Shown here in pieces: positions 36,765 to 43,996 of a stretch of DNA of 43,996 nt. Every line of letters begins with the position of its first letter. Position 1 is the stretch's first letter. The notes beneath the pieces are model-generated. The model did not search any database. It saw only the letters and a list, made by a program, of their open reading frames with translations, and was not told where the DNA came from. The translations under genes were made by a program, and so were the position numbers. This DNA is from Fluviicola sp. (lineage in GTDB: Bacteria; Bacteroidota; Bacteroidia; Flavobacteriales_D; Crocinitomicaceae): positions 1 through 43,996 of the forward strand of contig NVXV01000006.1 in assembly GCA_002734085.1 (NCBI GenBank). Reading direction: 5' to 3'.

Positions 36765-37314
36765 TTTTCTCTAATTTCAGTTTTAAATTACGCTTTCCAT
36801 TTTGAATTGCGCTTTTCACCTTTTTAATGGGTAAGTTCATATTTTTACTTATCTCTTGATATGATTGTCGTTTAAAATAGAATAGTCGAACAGCAGTTTT
36901 CTGTTCCTCTTTCAAGTTTTCCACCGCTTCTTCCAAGGTGCTATATTTTTCTTCTTCCAGAAACTTAGTATTTATTTCTTCTGGTGCAGCATGAATGCGT
37001 TCGTCAATTTCTTGAGAAGGAATATTTTTCTTTCTTAATCGCATTAGACAAGCATTTTTGGTTGTCATATAAAGCCACGATTTGAAATGTTCAACTGTAT
37101 GTTTTTGTAACTTTTGTGGTAAAACCTCAAACAACTCCATTACAGTATCTTCTGCTTCCTCTTTGTTTTTAAGGTATTTCAAACATGTCCCCATCATTAA
37201 ATGACCAAAACGCAAATATATTTCACTCAATAATTCGTTCGAAGAATTGTCTTTAAAGTAAGATGCCAGTTCGTTATCACTGATTTTTTGATATTTGCGT
37301 TTACTTCTCTTCAT
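36742..37314 (-). CDS. ECF-type RNA polymerase sigma factor
   Basis: 190 residues with the two sigma-70 domains of ECF factors. Region 2 spans about residues 25-95 (IYLRFGHLMMGTCLKYLKNKEEAEDTVMELFEVLPQ split as core-binding and -10 recognition; HFKSWLYMTTKNACLMRLRK). Region 4 spans about 125-180 (ALENLKEEQKTAV-like stretch, then LFYFKRQSYQEISKNMNLPIKKVKSAIQNGKRNLK), a helix-turn-helix for -35 recognition. There is no region 1 or 3. It overlaps the membrane TPR gene downstream, as sigma/anti-sigma pairs usually do. A palindrome lies 21 bases ahead of its start and could be its own control site. Confidence 0.92.
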   Translation of the reverse strand: MKRSKRKYQKISDNELASYFKDNSSNELLSEIYLRFGHLMMGTCLKYLKNKEEAEDTVMELFEVLPQKLQKHTVEHFKSWLYMTTKNACLMRLRKKNIPSQEIDERIHAAPEEINTKFLEEEKYSTLEEAVENLKEEQKTAVRLFYFKRQSYQEISKNMNLPIKKVKSAIQNGKRNLKLKLEKNDNFKSA

Positions 37315-37334
37315 TCATATGTTATGATGCGTGA

Positions 37335-37352
37335 TTATGGAAAATTCCATAA
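37335..37352. promoter_or_regulatory. Palindrome upstream of the ECF sigma gene
   Basis: TTATGGAA and TTCCATAA form perfect 8-base arms around AA. It lies in the divergent spacer just ahead of the sigma gene, where an operator or autoregulated promoter element would be expected. It is AT-rich, so chance is possible. Confidence 0.35.
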
Positions 37353-37494
37353 AATGTTTTTTAAAGTTAATAGAATTTAACTTTTGCTTAAGTAAATTAT
37401 CACTTTTGAAATGAACATTTAGAGTAAAATTGTGTTATATAGATAGAAGTTGAATCAGTATAGTTTCAAAAGTTGCTTTTACTCATAATTTCTG

Positions 37495-37526
37495 TTGATT
37501 TTATGACCAAATTGTAAATATTTTTG
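37495..37526 (+). promoter_or_regulatory. Promoter of the small protein / dps unit
   Basis: TTG at 37495-37497 and TATTTTTG at 37519-37526 are 21 bases apart, fitting the flavobacterial consensus. The next ATG is 33 bases downstream of the -7 box. Confidence 0.65.
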
Positions 37527-37558
37527 TATATTAAAGGTAAATAAAAATACGATTACTG

Positions 37559-37747
37559 ATGGGTAAAAAAGATATCTTAGAGAAGAAGATTTTGGTTTTG
37601 ACGAATAAGCTTCGAGATGAAAAACCAATGGTTTATAAGCATTTGATGGAAAATCCTCAAACGCTTCCAGATAAGGAAAATGAAGAGGAGTTCATTAATG
37701 CCCTTCAGAAGTACGAAAAACATCTGGAGAATCTATTGAATACATAA
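37559..37747 (+). CDS. Small helical hypothetical protein next to dps
   Basis: A 62-residue, mostly charged, predicted all-helical protein (KKDILEKKILVLTNKLRDE, then a turn at NPQTLPDKENEEE, then FINALQKYEKHLENLL). No signal peptide, no Cys. It has a consensus promoter and is followed after 31 bases by dps, which suggests that both are expressed together, perhaps in stationary phase or oxidative stress. The heptad-like second helix could form a coiled-coil dimer. Unrecognised. Confidence 0.7.
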   Translation: MGKKDILEKKILVLTNKLRDEKPMVYKHLMENPQTLPDKENEEEFINALQKYEKHLENLLNT

Positions 37748-37778
37748 TTTGTAATTAATAAACACAAACATATATAAA

Positions 37779-38255
37779 ATGAAAACGTACAAAAAGTTAG
37801 GTTTCGATTCAGAAGAAACCAAAGATGTGGTAGAAAATTTAAACAAACTATTAGCAAATTTACATGTTCATTATCAAAAATTGAGAAATTATCATTGGAA
37901 CGTAGAAGGGCCTGATTTTTTTGATATCCATGAAACATTTGAAGAAGAATACAATGAAGTGAAATTAGAAATAGATGAAATCGCTGAAAGAATTCGTGTT
38001 TTTGGCAAAACACCTTATAGCACGCTTTCAAAGTATTTAGAAGTTTCGGAGATTAAAGAAACTGGAACGGATTTAAAAGCGGATGAAATGGTTAAAGAAA
38101 TTTTGAGAGACTTTGAAATATTATTGTCTTTTATGGTTGATTCTGTTGAAGCATCAGAGAAGATTGGTGATATATCGACTAACGATTTAGTCACTGGATT
38201 TATGAAAAGAAGAGAGAAGAAGCACTGGATGCTCACTGCTTTCTCGAAGAAGTAA
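37779..38255 (+). CDS. dps: Dps family DNA-protection / mini-ferritin protein
   Basis: 158 residues, the usual Dps length. It forms the four-helix bundle of a 12-subunit cage that oxidises and stores iron and protects DNA. The ferroxidase ligands match the family spacing exactly: H39 in NYHWNVEG, H51 in IHETFEEEY, E55, D66 and E70 in DEIAERI. The N-terminal tail before helix 1 is short and has three Lys (KTYKKLGF), so DNA binding through the tail would be modest. It follows a small helical protein in the same unit and ends at a clear terminator. Confidence 0.95.
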   Translation: MKTYKKLGFDSEETKDVVENLNKLLANLHVHYQKLRNYHWNVEGPDFFDIHETFEEEYNEVKLEIDEIAERIRVFGKTPYSTLSKYLEVSEIKETGTDLKADEMVKEILRDFEILLSFMVDSVEASEKIGDISTNDLVTGFMKRREKKHWMLTAFSKK

Positions 38256-38278
38256 AAGTGATTGAAATAGAAGTATTG

Positions 38279-38309
38279 GAGACTGTCAATTTTGGCAGTC
38301 TCTTTTTTT
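38279..38309 (+). terminator. Terminator of dps
   Basis: GAGACTG (38279-38285) pairs with CAGTCTC (38296-38302), extended inward by more pairs, and is followed by TTTTTTT. The convergent cysteine desulfurase gene ends inside the T-run at 38308. Confidence 0.9.
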
Positions 38310-39453
38310 ATTCTACTAGGTTTTTTCTGTAGACTTCATTGAGAACTTCAAGTGCATAATCCACTTCTTCCATTTTAGTGTACCTGGAAAATGAAAAGCG
38401 AACATTTGGTTTGGATACATCTGCAGCAATCCCTTCTAATACATGTGACCCTTTGTTCGATCCTGATGTACAAGCTGAGCCGCCTGAGCAAGCTACACCT
38501 TTTAAGTCAAGGGTGAATAACAACATAGATGCTTTAGACGTTTTTGGTAGACAAACGTTGAGCACAGTATATAGACTGTTCTCTGGAGTTATATCCCCAT
38601 GAAAGTCAACCTCTTTAAAACTTGATCTTAAAGAATTAATCATATGAGTTTTTAAAGACTGAACTTGCTTTTGATGGTCCTTTAAACCTGAATAGGCTAA
38701 TTCCATGGCTTTCGCTAATCCGATAATACCATAGAGATTTTCTGTGCCCCCCCTCATTCCTCTTTCTTGTGAACCACCGTGAATGAAAGGTGTGTTTTTA
38801 AGTTTATTATTGACATATAAGAAACCAACGCCTTTTGGACCATGAAATTTATGAGCAGCACAAGTTATGAAATCTATATCGAGTGCCTCCAAATCAAACG
38901 TGTAATGTCCCATGGTTTGAACGGTGTCAGAATGAAAATAAGCGTTATGCTTACGACATAATTTACTCACTTTATTAAGGGGTAATAAATTCCCTATTTC
39001 ATTATTACCATGCATCAAAGAAACGATTGTTTTCTTTTCAGATTTGGTTAATAACTCTTCTAGATGATTTAAATCTACATGCCCATTTTCAGTGAGTTTG
39101 ACTAGATCTAATTCAATTTTAGATTTATTACAAATATGTTCAGCGGTATGAATGATAGCATGGTGTTCGATTGACGAAGTAATGATGCGTTGTACTCCTA
39201 AATCTGAAATAGCACAATTTAGAGCCATGTTATCGGCTTCTGTTCCTCCAGAAGTGAAAATAATTTCAGATGGTTTTGAATGAATTAATTCAGCTACTTT
39301 TCGCCGTGCAGTTTCTATAGCTGCTTTCGTTTGTCTGCCATAAAAATGGGTTGAGGAAGGATTCCCAAACTCATTTTTTAAATAGGGTACCATTGCGTCA
39401 AAAACTTCTGGCGCAAGAGGTGTGGTTGCTGCGTTATCTAAATATACCTTCAT
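38308..39453 (-). CDS. Cysteine desulfurase (NifS/IscS family)
   Basis: A 381-residue PLP enzyme that takes sulfur from cysteine as a persulfide for iron-sulfur clusters, tRNA thiolation or other acceptors. Start MKVYLDNAATTP is canonical. The PLP lysine is K202 in TCAAHKFHGPKGVG, with H98 stacking on PLP in SSIEHHAI. The active Cys is C328 in SGGSACTSGSNKGSHVL, with the extended loop of group I (IscS/NifS) rather than SufS. There are no isc genes beside it, so it may be a stand-alone sulfur donor (for example for tRNA modification). It stands alone, between the dps terminator and the glmM operon. Confidence 0.93.
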   Translation of the reverse strand: MKVYLDNAATTPLAPEVFDAMVPYLKNEFGNPSSTHFYGRQTKAAIETARRKVAELIHSKPSEIIFTSGGTEADNMALNCAISDLGVQRIITSSIEHHAIIHTAEHICNKSKIELDLVKLTENGHVDLNHLEELLTKSEKKTIVSLMHGNNEIGNLLPLNKVSKLCRKHNAYFHSDTVQTMGHYTFDLEALDIDFITCAAHKFHGPKGVGFLYVNNKLKNTPFIHGGSQERGMRGGTENLYGIIGLAKAMELAYSGLKDHQKQVQSLKTHMINSLRSSFKEVDFHGDITPENSLYTVLNVCLPKTSKASMLLFTLDLKGVACSGGSACTSGSNKGSHVLEGIAADVSKPNVRFSFSRYTKMEEVDYALEVLNEVYRKNLVE

Positions 39454-39584
39454 ACCTTAAAATTACTGAGGAAACATTATTCCGTTTCTTAAACAGAGTC
39501 TAAAGTTCAGTAAAATATTTAATACTTAACTGTAGTTCCGTAAAAACGCTCTATAAAAGTTTGGTTTACTATTGAAATCCTGAA

Positions 39585-40970
39585 TTAAATGATATTCTTT
39601 ATTTCTGTCATAATATTATTTGCCAATTGATCTGCTTTTTCACCGCTTTCACTTTCGGCATAAATTCGAATAATAGGTTCAGTATTACTCTTTCTTAAGT
39701 GTACCCACTCTTTTTCAAAGTATATCTTTACTCCGTCAGTAGAGTCAACTTCTTGCTGGCTATATTTCTTAGCCATATCGAGTAAAACTTTGTCAACATT
39801 CACTTCCGGAGTAAGTTGAATTTTATTTTTTGAGATTGTGTATTTAGGATAACTATCTCTTAATTCACTTGCAGAAACATTCTTTTTCGCAAGCAATGTC
39901 AAAAATATAGCGATACCAACTAACGCATCACGACCATAATGGAGGTCTGGTAATATAACACCTCCGTTTCCTTCACCTCCGATAATAGCATTTACCTCTT
40001 TCATTTTAGCAACTACATTCACTTCTCCAACAGCAGATGCAAAGTATTGATAACCGTGTTTTTCTGTGACATCTCTCAATGCGCGAGTAGAGGATAAGTT
40101 TGAAACCGTTGCGCCGCCTTTTTGTGAAAGTACATAGTCTGCAACTGCAACGAGTGTATATTCTTCTCCAAACATGCTTCCGTCTTCACAAACCATCGCT
40201 AAACGATCAACATCTGGATCTACAGTAATACCTAAGTCTGCCTTTTTTTCTAAGATAGTTTCAGATAAATCAACTAGATGCGCAGGAAGTGGTTCTGGGT
40301 TGTGAGCAAACTCACCTGTCGGTTCACAATGAATACCATCTACGTTATCCACACCAAGAGCATGTAATAGCAGAGGAATAGCAATACCTCCAGTTGAATT
40401 AACGGCATCAACCACAATATGGAAATCTGCTTTTTTTATACTTTCTGTATCAACAAATGGTAATTTGATAACCGCATCAATGTGTTTCTGGATATAATCA
40501 TTTTTATAACTAACCTTTCCCAATGAATCTACATCTGCATATTCAAAAGATTCTTTTTCAGCAATATCAAGAACATCAAGTCCGTCTTGAGACGAAATAA
40601 ATTCACCCTTTTCGTTTAGCAGTTTAAGTGCATTCCATTCTTTTGGATTATGACTAGCCGTCAAGATAATTCCACCATGCGCTTTTTCCATAGTAACCGC
40701 CATTTCAACTGTTGGAGTTGTAGATAATCCTAAATCAACAACATTGATACCTAAACTACGTAGTGATGCAATAACTATATCATTTACAATTGGACCAGAA
40801 ATTCTAGCATCTCTACCAACCACAAGAGTTAATTTTTTTGCGTTATTTTTATCTTGTAGCCATGCACCAAATGCAGATGTGAATTTGACAATATCGATTG
40901 GAGAAAGGCCTTCGCCTACTTGGCCTCCAATTGTACCTCTTATTCCTGATATAGATTTAATTAATGTCAC
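39585..40970 (-). CDS. glmM: Phosphoglucosamine mutase (GlmM-like phosphohexomutase)
   Basis: 461 residues of the alpha-D-phosphohexomutase superfamily. The opening KSISGIRGTIGG, phosphoserine loop TASHNPKEWNALK with Ser106, metal loop DPDVDRLA with D251, D253 and D255, sugar loop GGEGNGGVILPD (about 334-345) and C-terminal phosphate-binding RKSNTEPIIRIYAE are all present. The expected reaction is glucosamine-6-phosphate to glucosamine-1-phosphate, for peptidoglycan and lipopolysaccharide. The sugar loop differs from E. coli GlmM, and phosphomannomutase or phosphoglucomutase activity is possible. It is the last gene of an operon with ribH and a TPR protein. Confidence 0.85.
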   Translation of the reverse strand: MTLIKSISGIRGTIGGQVGEGLSPIDIVKFTSAFGAWLQDKNNAKKLTLVVGRDARISGPIVNDIVIASLRSLGINVVDLGLSTTPTVEMAVTMEKAHGGIILTASHNPKEWNALKLLNEKGEFISSQDGLDVLDIAEKESFEYADVDSLGKVSYKNDYIQKHIDAVIKLPFVDTESIKKADFHIVVDAVNSTGGIAIPLLLHALGVDNVDGIHCEPTGEFAHNPEPLPAHLVDLSETILEKKADLGITVDPDVDRLAMVCEDGSMFGEEYTLVAVADYVLSQKGGATVSNLSSTRALRDVTEKHGYQYFASAVGEVNVVAKMKEVNAIIGGEGNGGVILPDLHYGRDALVGIAIFLTLLAKKNVSASELRDSYPKYTISKNKIQLTPEVNVDKVLLDMAKKYSQQEVDSTDGVKIYFEKEWVHLRKSNTEPIIRIYAESESGEKADQLANNIMTEIKNII

Positions 40971-40976
40971 AGTTTT

Positions 40977-41468
40977 TTATTTTAATGTTTTTTGAAGCTT
41001 AATCATTTTTAAACAAGCAACAGCACACTCGATACCTTTATTACCATGTCTGCCTCCTGACCGATCTTCAGCTTGCTGCATAGTATTGTCAGTTAATACA
41101 CCAAATATGACAGGTTTATTGTATTTTAATGAAACATCCTTCACTCCTTGTGCAACGCCATTACAAACAAAGTCGAAATGCTTTGTTTCACCTTGAATTA
41201 CAGAGCCCAAGGCAATTACGCCGTCTATGTTACTGTTTTCAAGTAAAAACTGTGCACCTAGTGGAAGTTCAAAGGATCCTGGTGTCAAATGAACAAATAT
41301 ATTATCTGCTTTTACTCCGTGTTTTAGTAATGTCTCTTTAGCACCTTTCAATAAGTTAAAAGTAATAGAAGAGTTCCATTCAGAAACAACAATGCCGATT
41401 CTAAAATCGGCACCGTTTGGAATAGTTGATATATCGTATTTTGATAAATTTGTATTTGCTGTCGCCAC
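40977..41468 (-). CDS. ribH: 6,7-dimethyl-8-ribityllumazine synthase
   Basis: 163 residues of the penultimate enzyme of riboflavin synthesis, a self-assembling pentamer or 60-mer. Substrate-site motifs are visible: FRIGIVVSEWNSSI (22-35), VHLTPGSFELPLGAQ (59-73), the GSVIQGETKHFD block with catalytic His97, and FGVLTDNTMQQAEDRSGG. The start is a GTG, one base after the stop of the TPR gene; no ATG lies upstream in frame, and the first family-conserved residues fall about 20 codons later. Its product feeds FMN/FAD, which fits a window containing the flavin-rich Nqr complex, but they are separate operons. Confidence 0.95.
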   Translation of the reverse strand: MATANTNLSKYDISTIPNGADFRIGIVVSEWNSSITFNLLKGAKETLLKHGVKADNIFVHLTPGSFELPLGAQFLLENSNIDGVIALGSVIQGETKHFDFVCNGVAQGVKDVSLKYNKPVIFGVLTDNTMQQAEDRSGGRHGNKGIECAVACLKMIKLQKTLK

Positions 41469-41469
41469 T

Positions 41470-42111
41470 TTATTCTACAATTGAATTCTCAGCTCTAGAA
41501 ATATATTTTTCAATACCTTTCTGACTAGAGAAAGTTAAGTATTTTTCTTTGATTTTTTTGTAGTATGACGCAGCTTTTTCAAAATCCCCAGCTTCTTCAG
41601 CATGTAAACCTGCTTTGAAATAAAACATGGGTGTTGTTACTTCATTCTCTTGTCTTTCAGCTGCTTTAACATACATGTTTACTGCATTTTCATATTCTCC
41701 CAACTCTGAATAACAGTCTCCTTGAGTACCAATCGCTAAAGTTTGCAAATAAGTATCTTCGATTTCAACACCTTCCAATTCTTTCAATGCAGCCTCATAA
41801 TTACCTTGTTCAAAGTATAAGTTTCCTAAAGAATACTGAGCGATTTCACCACCACTATATCCATCGTATTCAGATGTTAAGTATTCAAACTCTTCAACTG
41901 CCATTTGAGTTGAGTCTTTTTCTAAGAAAAGGATACCCTTTGCAATTTCTGCTTTAGAGGCTTCTTCATTTGGACCAGATACAAAGTTCTGATAAGCCAA
42001 AACGATTAAAACTACAGCAGCAATTGCTCCAACAACATAAGTTGAATACTTAAGGAGTTTATTTCCTTTAAACTGTTCTATTAATTCTTCTTTCGTTAAA
42101 TCTTCATTCAT
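41470..42111 (-). CDS. Membrane-anchored TPR protein, YfgM-like
   Basis: 213 residues. A short cytoplasmic N-terminus (1-20; EELIEQFKGNKLLKY) precedes one transmembrane helix (about 21-44; TYVVGAIAAVVLIVLAYQNF). The outside part is TPR-like (KGILFLEKDSTQMAVEEFEYL, GEIAQYSLGNLYFEQGNYEAALKEL, GTQGDCYSELGEYENAVNMYVKAAE and PMFYFKAGLHAEEAGDFEKAASYYKKI). Layout and length resemble YfgM, an accessory factor at the Sec translocon in E. coli; orthology is not certain. First gene of the ribH-glmM operon, with one base between its stop and the ribH start. Confidence 0.85.
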   Translation of the reverse strand: MNEDLTKEELIEQFKGNKLLKYSTYVVGAIAAVVLIVLAYQNFVSGPNEEASKAEIAKGILFLEKDSTQMAVEEFEYLTSEYDGYSGGEIAQYSLGNLYFEQGNYEAALKELEGVEIEDTYLQTLAIGTQGDCYSELGEYENAVNMYVKAAERQENEVTTPMFYFKAGLHAEEAGDFEKAASYYKKIKEKYLTFSSQKGIEKYISRAENSIVE

Positions 42112-42131
42112 GTTTTTGCTTTTAGCGAATG

Positions 42132-42166
42132 CAAAAATAAGTTTTTTTTTTATGCTTAGCTAACAA
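42132..42166 (-). promoter_or_regulatory. Promoter of the TPR-ribH-glmM operon
   Basis: On the minus strand TATTTTTG (42132-42139) lies 20 bases ahead of the start at 42111, and TTG (42164-42166) lies 24 bases further upstream, about one base beyond the usual spacing range. Confidence 0.5.
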
Positions 42167-42302
42167 TTTTTCAACAGTCCGACTTTTAAATGTTGATAGC
42201 TTCAAGGTTCGAGGACTTAAAAGGTTAATTTTTTAGTTAGAATAGTAACTGATAATATTTAAAATGGGTTGCGTTTTCTAATATAAAAGCAACTAAAATA
42301 TT

Positions 42303-42310
42303 TACCTTTG
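42303..42310 (+). promoter_or_regulatory. -7 box of the recF-dciA promoter
   Basis: TACCTTTG matches TAnnTTTG. The predicted transcript start near 42317 falls after a GTG at 42315 and about ten bases before the ATG at 42327, which favours the ATG as the recF start. No well-spaced TTG is seen at -33. Confidence 0.5.
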
Positions 42311-42326
42311 TAAGGTGAATAAAGAA

Positions 42327-43457
42327 ATGTTTGTTGAGAAGATCGCATTGGTGAATTTTAAGAATTACCAAGAAGCAGAAATTAATCTTACGAGTGAGAT
42401 TAACTGTTTTGTAGGGCCAAATGGTGCGGGTAAAACAAATGTATTAGACGCTGTGTACTACATGAGTATGTGTAAGTCCTACATGAATCCAATAGATAGT
42501 CAGAATATAAGGTTTGAAGAATCCTTTTTTGTGCTTCAAGGAACTTGGTGTAGGTCGGGTAAAAATGACAGCTTATATTGTGCCATTAAGAAGGGTAAAA
42601 AGAAAGTTTTCAAGAAAAATAAAGTGGTTTATGAAAAATTGGCTGAGCATATTGGTCAATTCCCAGCGGTTATGATTTCACCGTATGATAGGAATTTGAT
42701 TTTGGAAGGAAGTGAGGTGCGAAGAAAGTGGATTGATGGAATCATTTCACAATTCAATAGAACATTTCTAGATCAATTGATTAAATACGGGAAAGTACTG
42801 GAACAGCGTAATGCTTTATTGAAGAATATGTTTTCTCATGGTTTTTTTGATCGAGAAGGGATAGAGGTATGGGATGAGCAATTAGTACGCTATGGTGAAT
42901 TTGTCCATCAGGAAAGAAAAAAGTTTTTAGGTGATTTTATTCCAATTTTTGAAAAATATTATCAGTGGTTGTCCTCGAATAAAGAACAGGTGAATTTAGA
43001 GTATAAGTCGCAATTGTTAGAAGGAGATTTTCGTGAAATGCTAAAGCATGCAGAGAAACGAGACCAGCGTAAACAATATTCTACAGTTGGTATTCATAAA
43101 GACGATTTAGTATTTACAATTAATGAGCATCCGATCAAAAAGTTTGGTTCGCAAGGGCAACAGAAATCTTATCTCATTGCATTAAAACTAGCTCAATTTG
43201 AATGGCTTAATTTGAACTTGGGAATGAAACCAGTATTGTTATTGGATGATATTTTTGATAAATTAGATCATAATAGAGTAGAGAGATTGATGGAAATGGT
43301 AAGTAATCACGATTTTGGACAGGTTTTAATTACAGATACAGACATTGATCGTATTAAAAGTATCTTTCAAAATATTAATACACCTTTTAAAGCATTTAAT
43401 GTAAATGATAATTCCATCGAAGAGTTTGAAACCAATAAACTAGAGATTCATGGATGA
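42327..43457 (+). CDS. recF: DNA replication/repair protein RecF
   Basis: 376 residues from the ATG at 42327; an in-frame GTG at 42315 would add four residues but probably precedes the transcript start. RecF is an SMC-like ATPase that helps load RecA at single-strand gaps with RecO and RecR. Visible: N-terminal VEKIALVNFKNYQEAEI; Walker A GPNGAGKT (30-37); the central RecF region with PYDRNLILEGSEVRRKWIDG; the ABC signature region SQGQQKS near residue 271; and Walker B PVLLLDDIFDKLD (about 301-313). All ATPase motifs are intact. The end overlaps dciA by 8 bases. Confidence 0.95.
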   Translation: MFVEKIALVNFKNYQEAEINLTSEINCFVGPNGAGKTNVLDAVYYMSMCKSYMNPIDSQNIRFEESFFVLQGTWCRSGKNDSLYCAIKKGKKKVFKKNKVVYEKLAEHIGQFPAVMISPYDRNLILEGSEVRRKWIDGIISQFNRTFLDQLIKYGKVLEQRNALLKNMFSHGFFDREGIEVWDEQLVRYGEFVHQERKKFLGDFIPIFEKYYQWLSSNKEQVNLEYKSQLLEGDFREMLKHAEKRDQRKQYSTVGIHKDDLVFTINEHPIKKFGSQGQQKSYLIALKLAQFEWLNLNLGMKPVLLLDDIFDKLDHNRVERLMEMVSNHDFGQVLITDTDIDRIKSIFQNINTPFKAFNVNDNSIEEFETNKLEIHG

Positions 43458-43752
43458 TCGAAAAAGAAGCTCTGAAAACCAGGAGATAGGTAAGGTGATT
43501 GACCGAATGTTAAAAGCATACGGTTTAGACGGGAAGATGAAAGAGATGGATGTCATTAATGCTTGGGAGGAAATGATGGGGAAAGCTGTTGCAACAAGAA
43601 CGGATAATATTTTTATAAAAAATAATGTGCTCCATTTAAAACTCAACTCTTCTGTAATGCGTGATGAACTGTTGTTTGGCAAACAAGTAATTATAGAAAG
43701 AGTGAATCAAAAGGCAGGTTTTCAGATTATTAACGATGTCTGGTTTCAATAG
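43450..43752 (+). CDS. DUF721 / DciA-family protein
   Basis: 100 residues matching DUF721, the family of DciA, a loader of the DnaB replicative helicase in bacteria lacking DnaC/DnaI. After a charged lead (1-14), a helix with GKVIDRMLKAYGLDGKMKEM, the family pattern VINAWEEMMGKAVATRTDNI (35-54), and beta strands with the conserved VLHLKLNSSVMRDELLFGKQVIIERVN segment (64-90) are visible. It lacks the unstructured extension seen in longer DciA proteins. Coupling to recF by overlap is common in Bacteroidota and supports a replication role, but helicase loading has not been shown for this short form as far as I know. Confidence 0.88.
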   Translation: MDDRKRSSENQEIGKVIDRMLKAYGLDGKMKEMDVINAWEEMMGKAVATRTDNIFIKNNVLHLKLNSSVMRDELLFGKQVIIERVNQKAGFQIINDVWFQ

Positions 43753-43774
43753 CTAAAGCTATATTCGTTTGCTG

Positions 43775-43782
43775 TATCTTTG
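43775..43782 (+). promoter_or_regulatory. Possible -7 box before the last gene
   Basis: TATCTTTG matches TAnnTTTG and lies 88 bases ahead of the ATG at 43871. No TTG is seen at the right -33 distance. Confidence 0.3.
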
Positions 43783-43870
43783 GATTCCTAAATTGTTACT
43801 TTTTGATTGTTCTTTACTGAAACAGTCATAACTATTTTTCTTTATGATATACATTCGTTATATTTGAGTT

Positions 43871-43996
43871 ATGAAAAATACAAAGCTACTCTTAGGAACT
43901 ATATTGATGGCAAGTAGTACTTTATTTGCCCAAGAAACAAGTGAAACTGAAAACAATGTTCAGAAAGTACAAGGTAAGTACCTTGGAATATCAGAG
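43871..43996 (+). CDS. Secreted protein, 5' part only
   Basis: An ATG opens a frame that runs to the window end: 42 codons. The first 21 residues are a clean signal peptide (MKNTKLLLGTILMASSTLFAQ), followed by a polar start of the mature protein (ETSETENNVQKVQ, then GKYLGISE). It is therefore exported, probably to the periplasm, outer membrane or surface. The product cannot be identified from so little. The preceding 118 bases contain a possible -7 box but no obvious terminator for recF-dciA. Confidence 0.7.
   Translation, partial: MKNTKLLLGTILMASSTLFAQETSETENNVQKVQGKYLGISE

Noticed and set aside
37705-38031. Minus-strand open frame across the start of dps
   Set aside because: It is opposite the well-conserved Dps coding sequence and has no recognisable features.
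42315-42317. GTG as the recF start
   Set aside because: It would add only four residues not typical of RecF and lies before the predicted transcript start; the ATG at 42327 is preferred.
43859-43866. TATATTTG as promoter of the last, truncated gene
   Set aside because: It matches the -7 consensus, but transcription would begin at or after the ATG at 43871, so it cannot drive translation from that codon.

Overview
The window looks like chromosomal DNA of a free-living, probably marine or aquatic member of the Bacteroidota, most likely Flavobacteriales (Crocinitomicaceae/Fluviicola-like; the family level is inference). Support: low GC; start regions without strong Shine-Dalgarno sequences; repeated matches to the Bacteroidota -7 promoter box TAnnTTTG; a type IX secretion cassette with a type B (gliding-associated) C-terminal sorting domain; a PorP/SprF protein; and a six-gene Na+-translocating NADH:quinone reductase. 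No tRNA, rRNA, insertion sequence, phage or CRISPR array was seen.

Layout. 1-3.9 kb: possible start of a leftward gene, a small acidic conserved protein, a YhhQ-type queuosine-precursor transporter, an MFS transporter (-), an MsrB lipoprotein, a long imperfect inverted repeat, and ApaG (-). 4.0-10.2 kb: the nqrABCDEF operon, closed by a clear terminator. 10.3-12.4 kb: an S9 dipeptidyl-peptidase-IV-like enzyme. 12.6-20.1 kb: a small secreted protein, a 1260-residue surface protein exported by type IX secretion, its PorP/SprF partner, a PorE-like OmpA protein with PD40 repeats, and a tiny Lys-rich secreted protein. 20.2-25.5 kb: a sulfur amino acid operon (metY, metX, homoserine dehydrogenase, metZ-like). 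Its roughly 400-nt leader holds a promoter, a SAM-I riboswitch and, in my reading, a 45-codon leader ORF ending in Met and Cys codons. 25.6-32.8 kb: a 1106-residue TPR/MORN-repeat protein overlapping two DUF3857/transglutaminase-like proteins, one with an intact Cys-His-Asp triad and one without. 32.9-34.8 kb: a PaaG-like and a PaaH-like beta-oxidation pair. 34.9-38.3 kb: an outer-membrane barrel protein (-), an ECF sigma factor overlapping a membrane-anchored TPR protein (-), a small conserved protein and Dps. 38.3-42.1 kb (-): cysteine desulfurase, then the YfgM-like TPR / ribH / glmM operon. 42.3-44.0 kb: recF-dciA and the start of another secreted protein.

How the genes work together. The Nqr complex would supply a sodium motive force. 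The 12.9-19.8 kb block is a surface-protein export unit: substrate, outer-membrane partner and periplasmic anchor. The met operon takes aspartate semialdehyde to homoserine, acetylates it (MetX) and sulfhydrylates it (MetY and/or the MetZ-like enzyme) to homocysteine. The most interesting element is its leader: a SAM riboswitch followed by an ORF whose last 14 codons include three Met and eight Cys codons. This suggests that the operon senses both SAM and charged Cys/Met tRNA.
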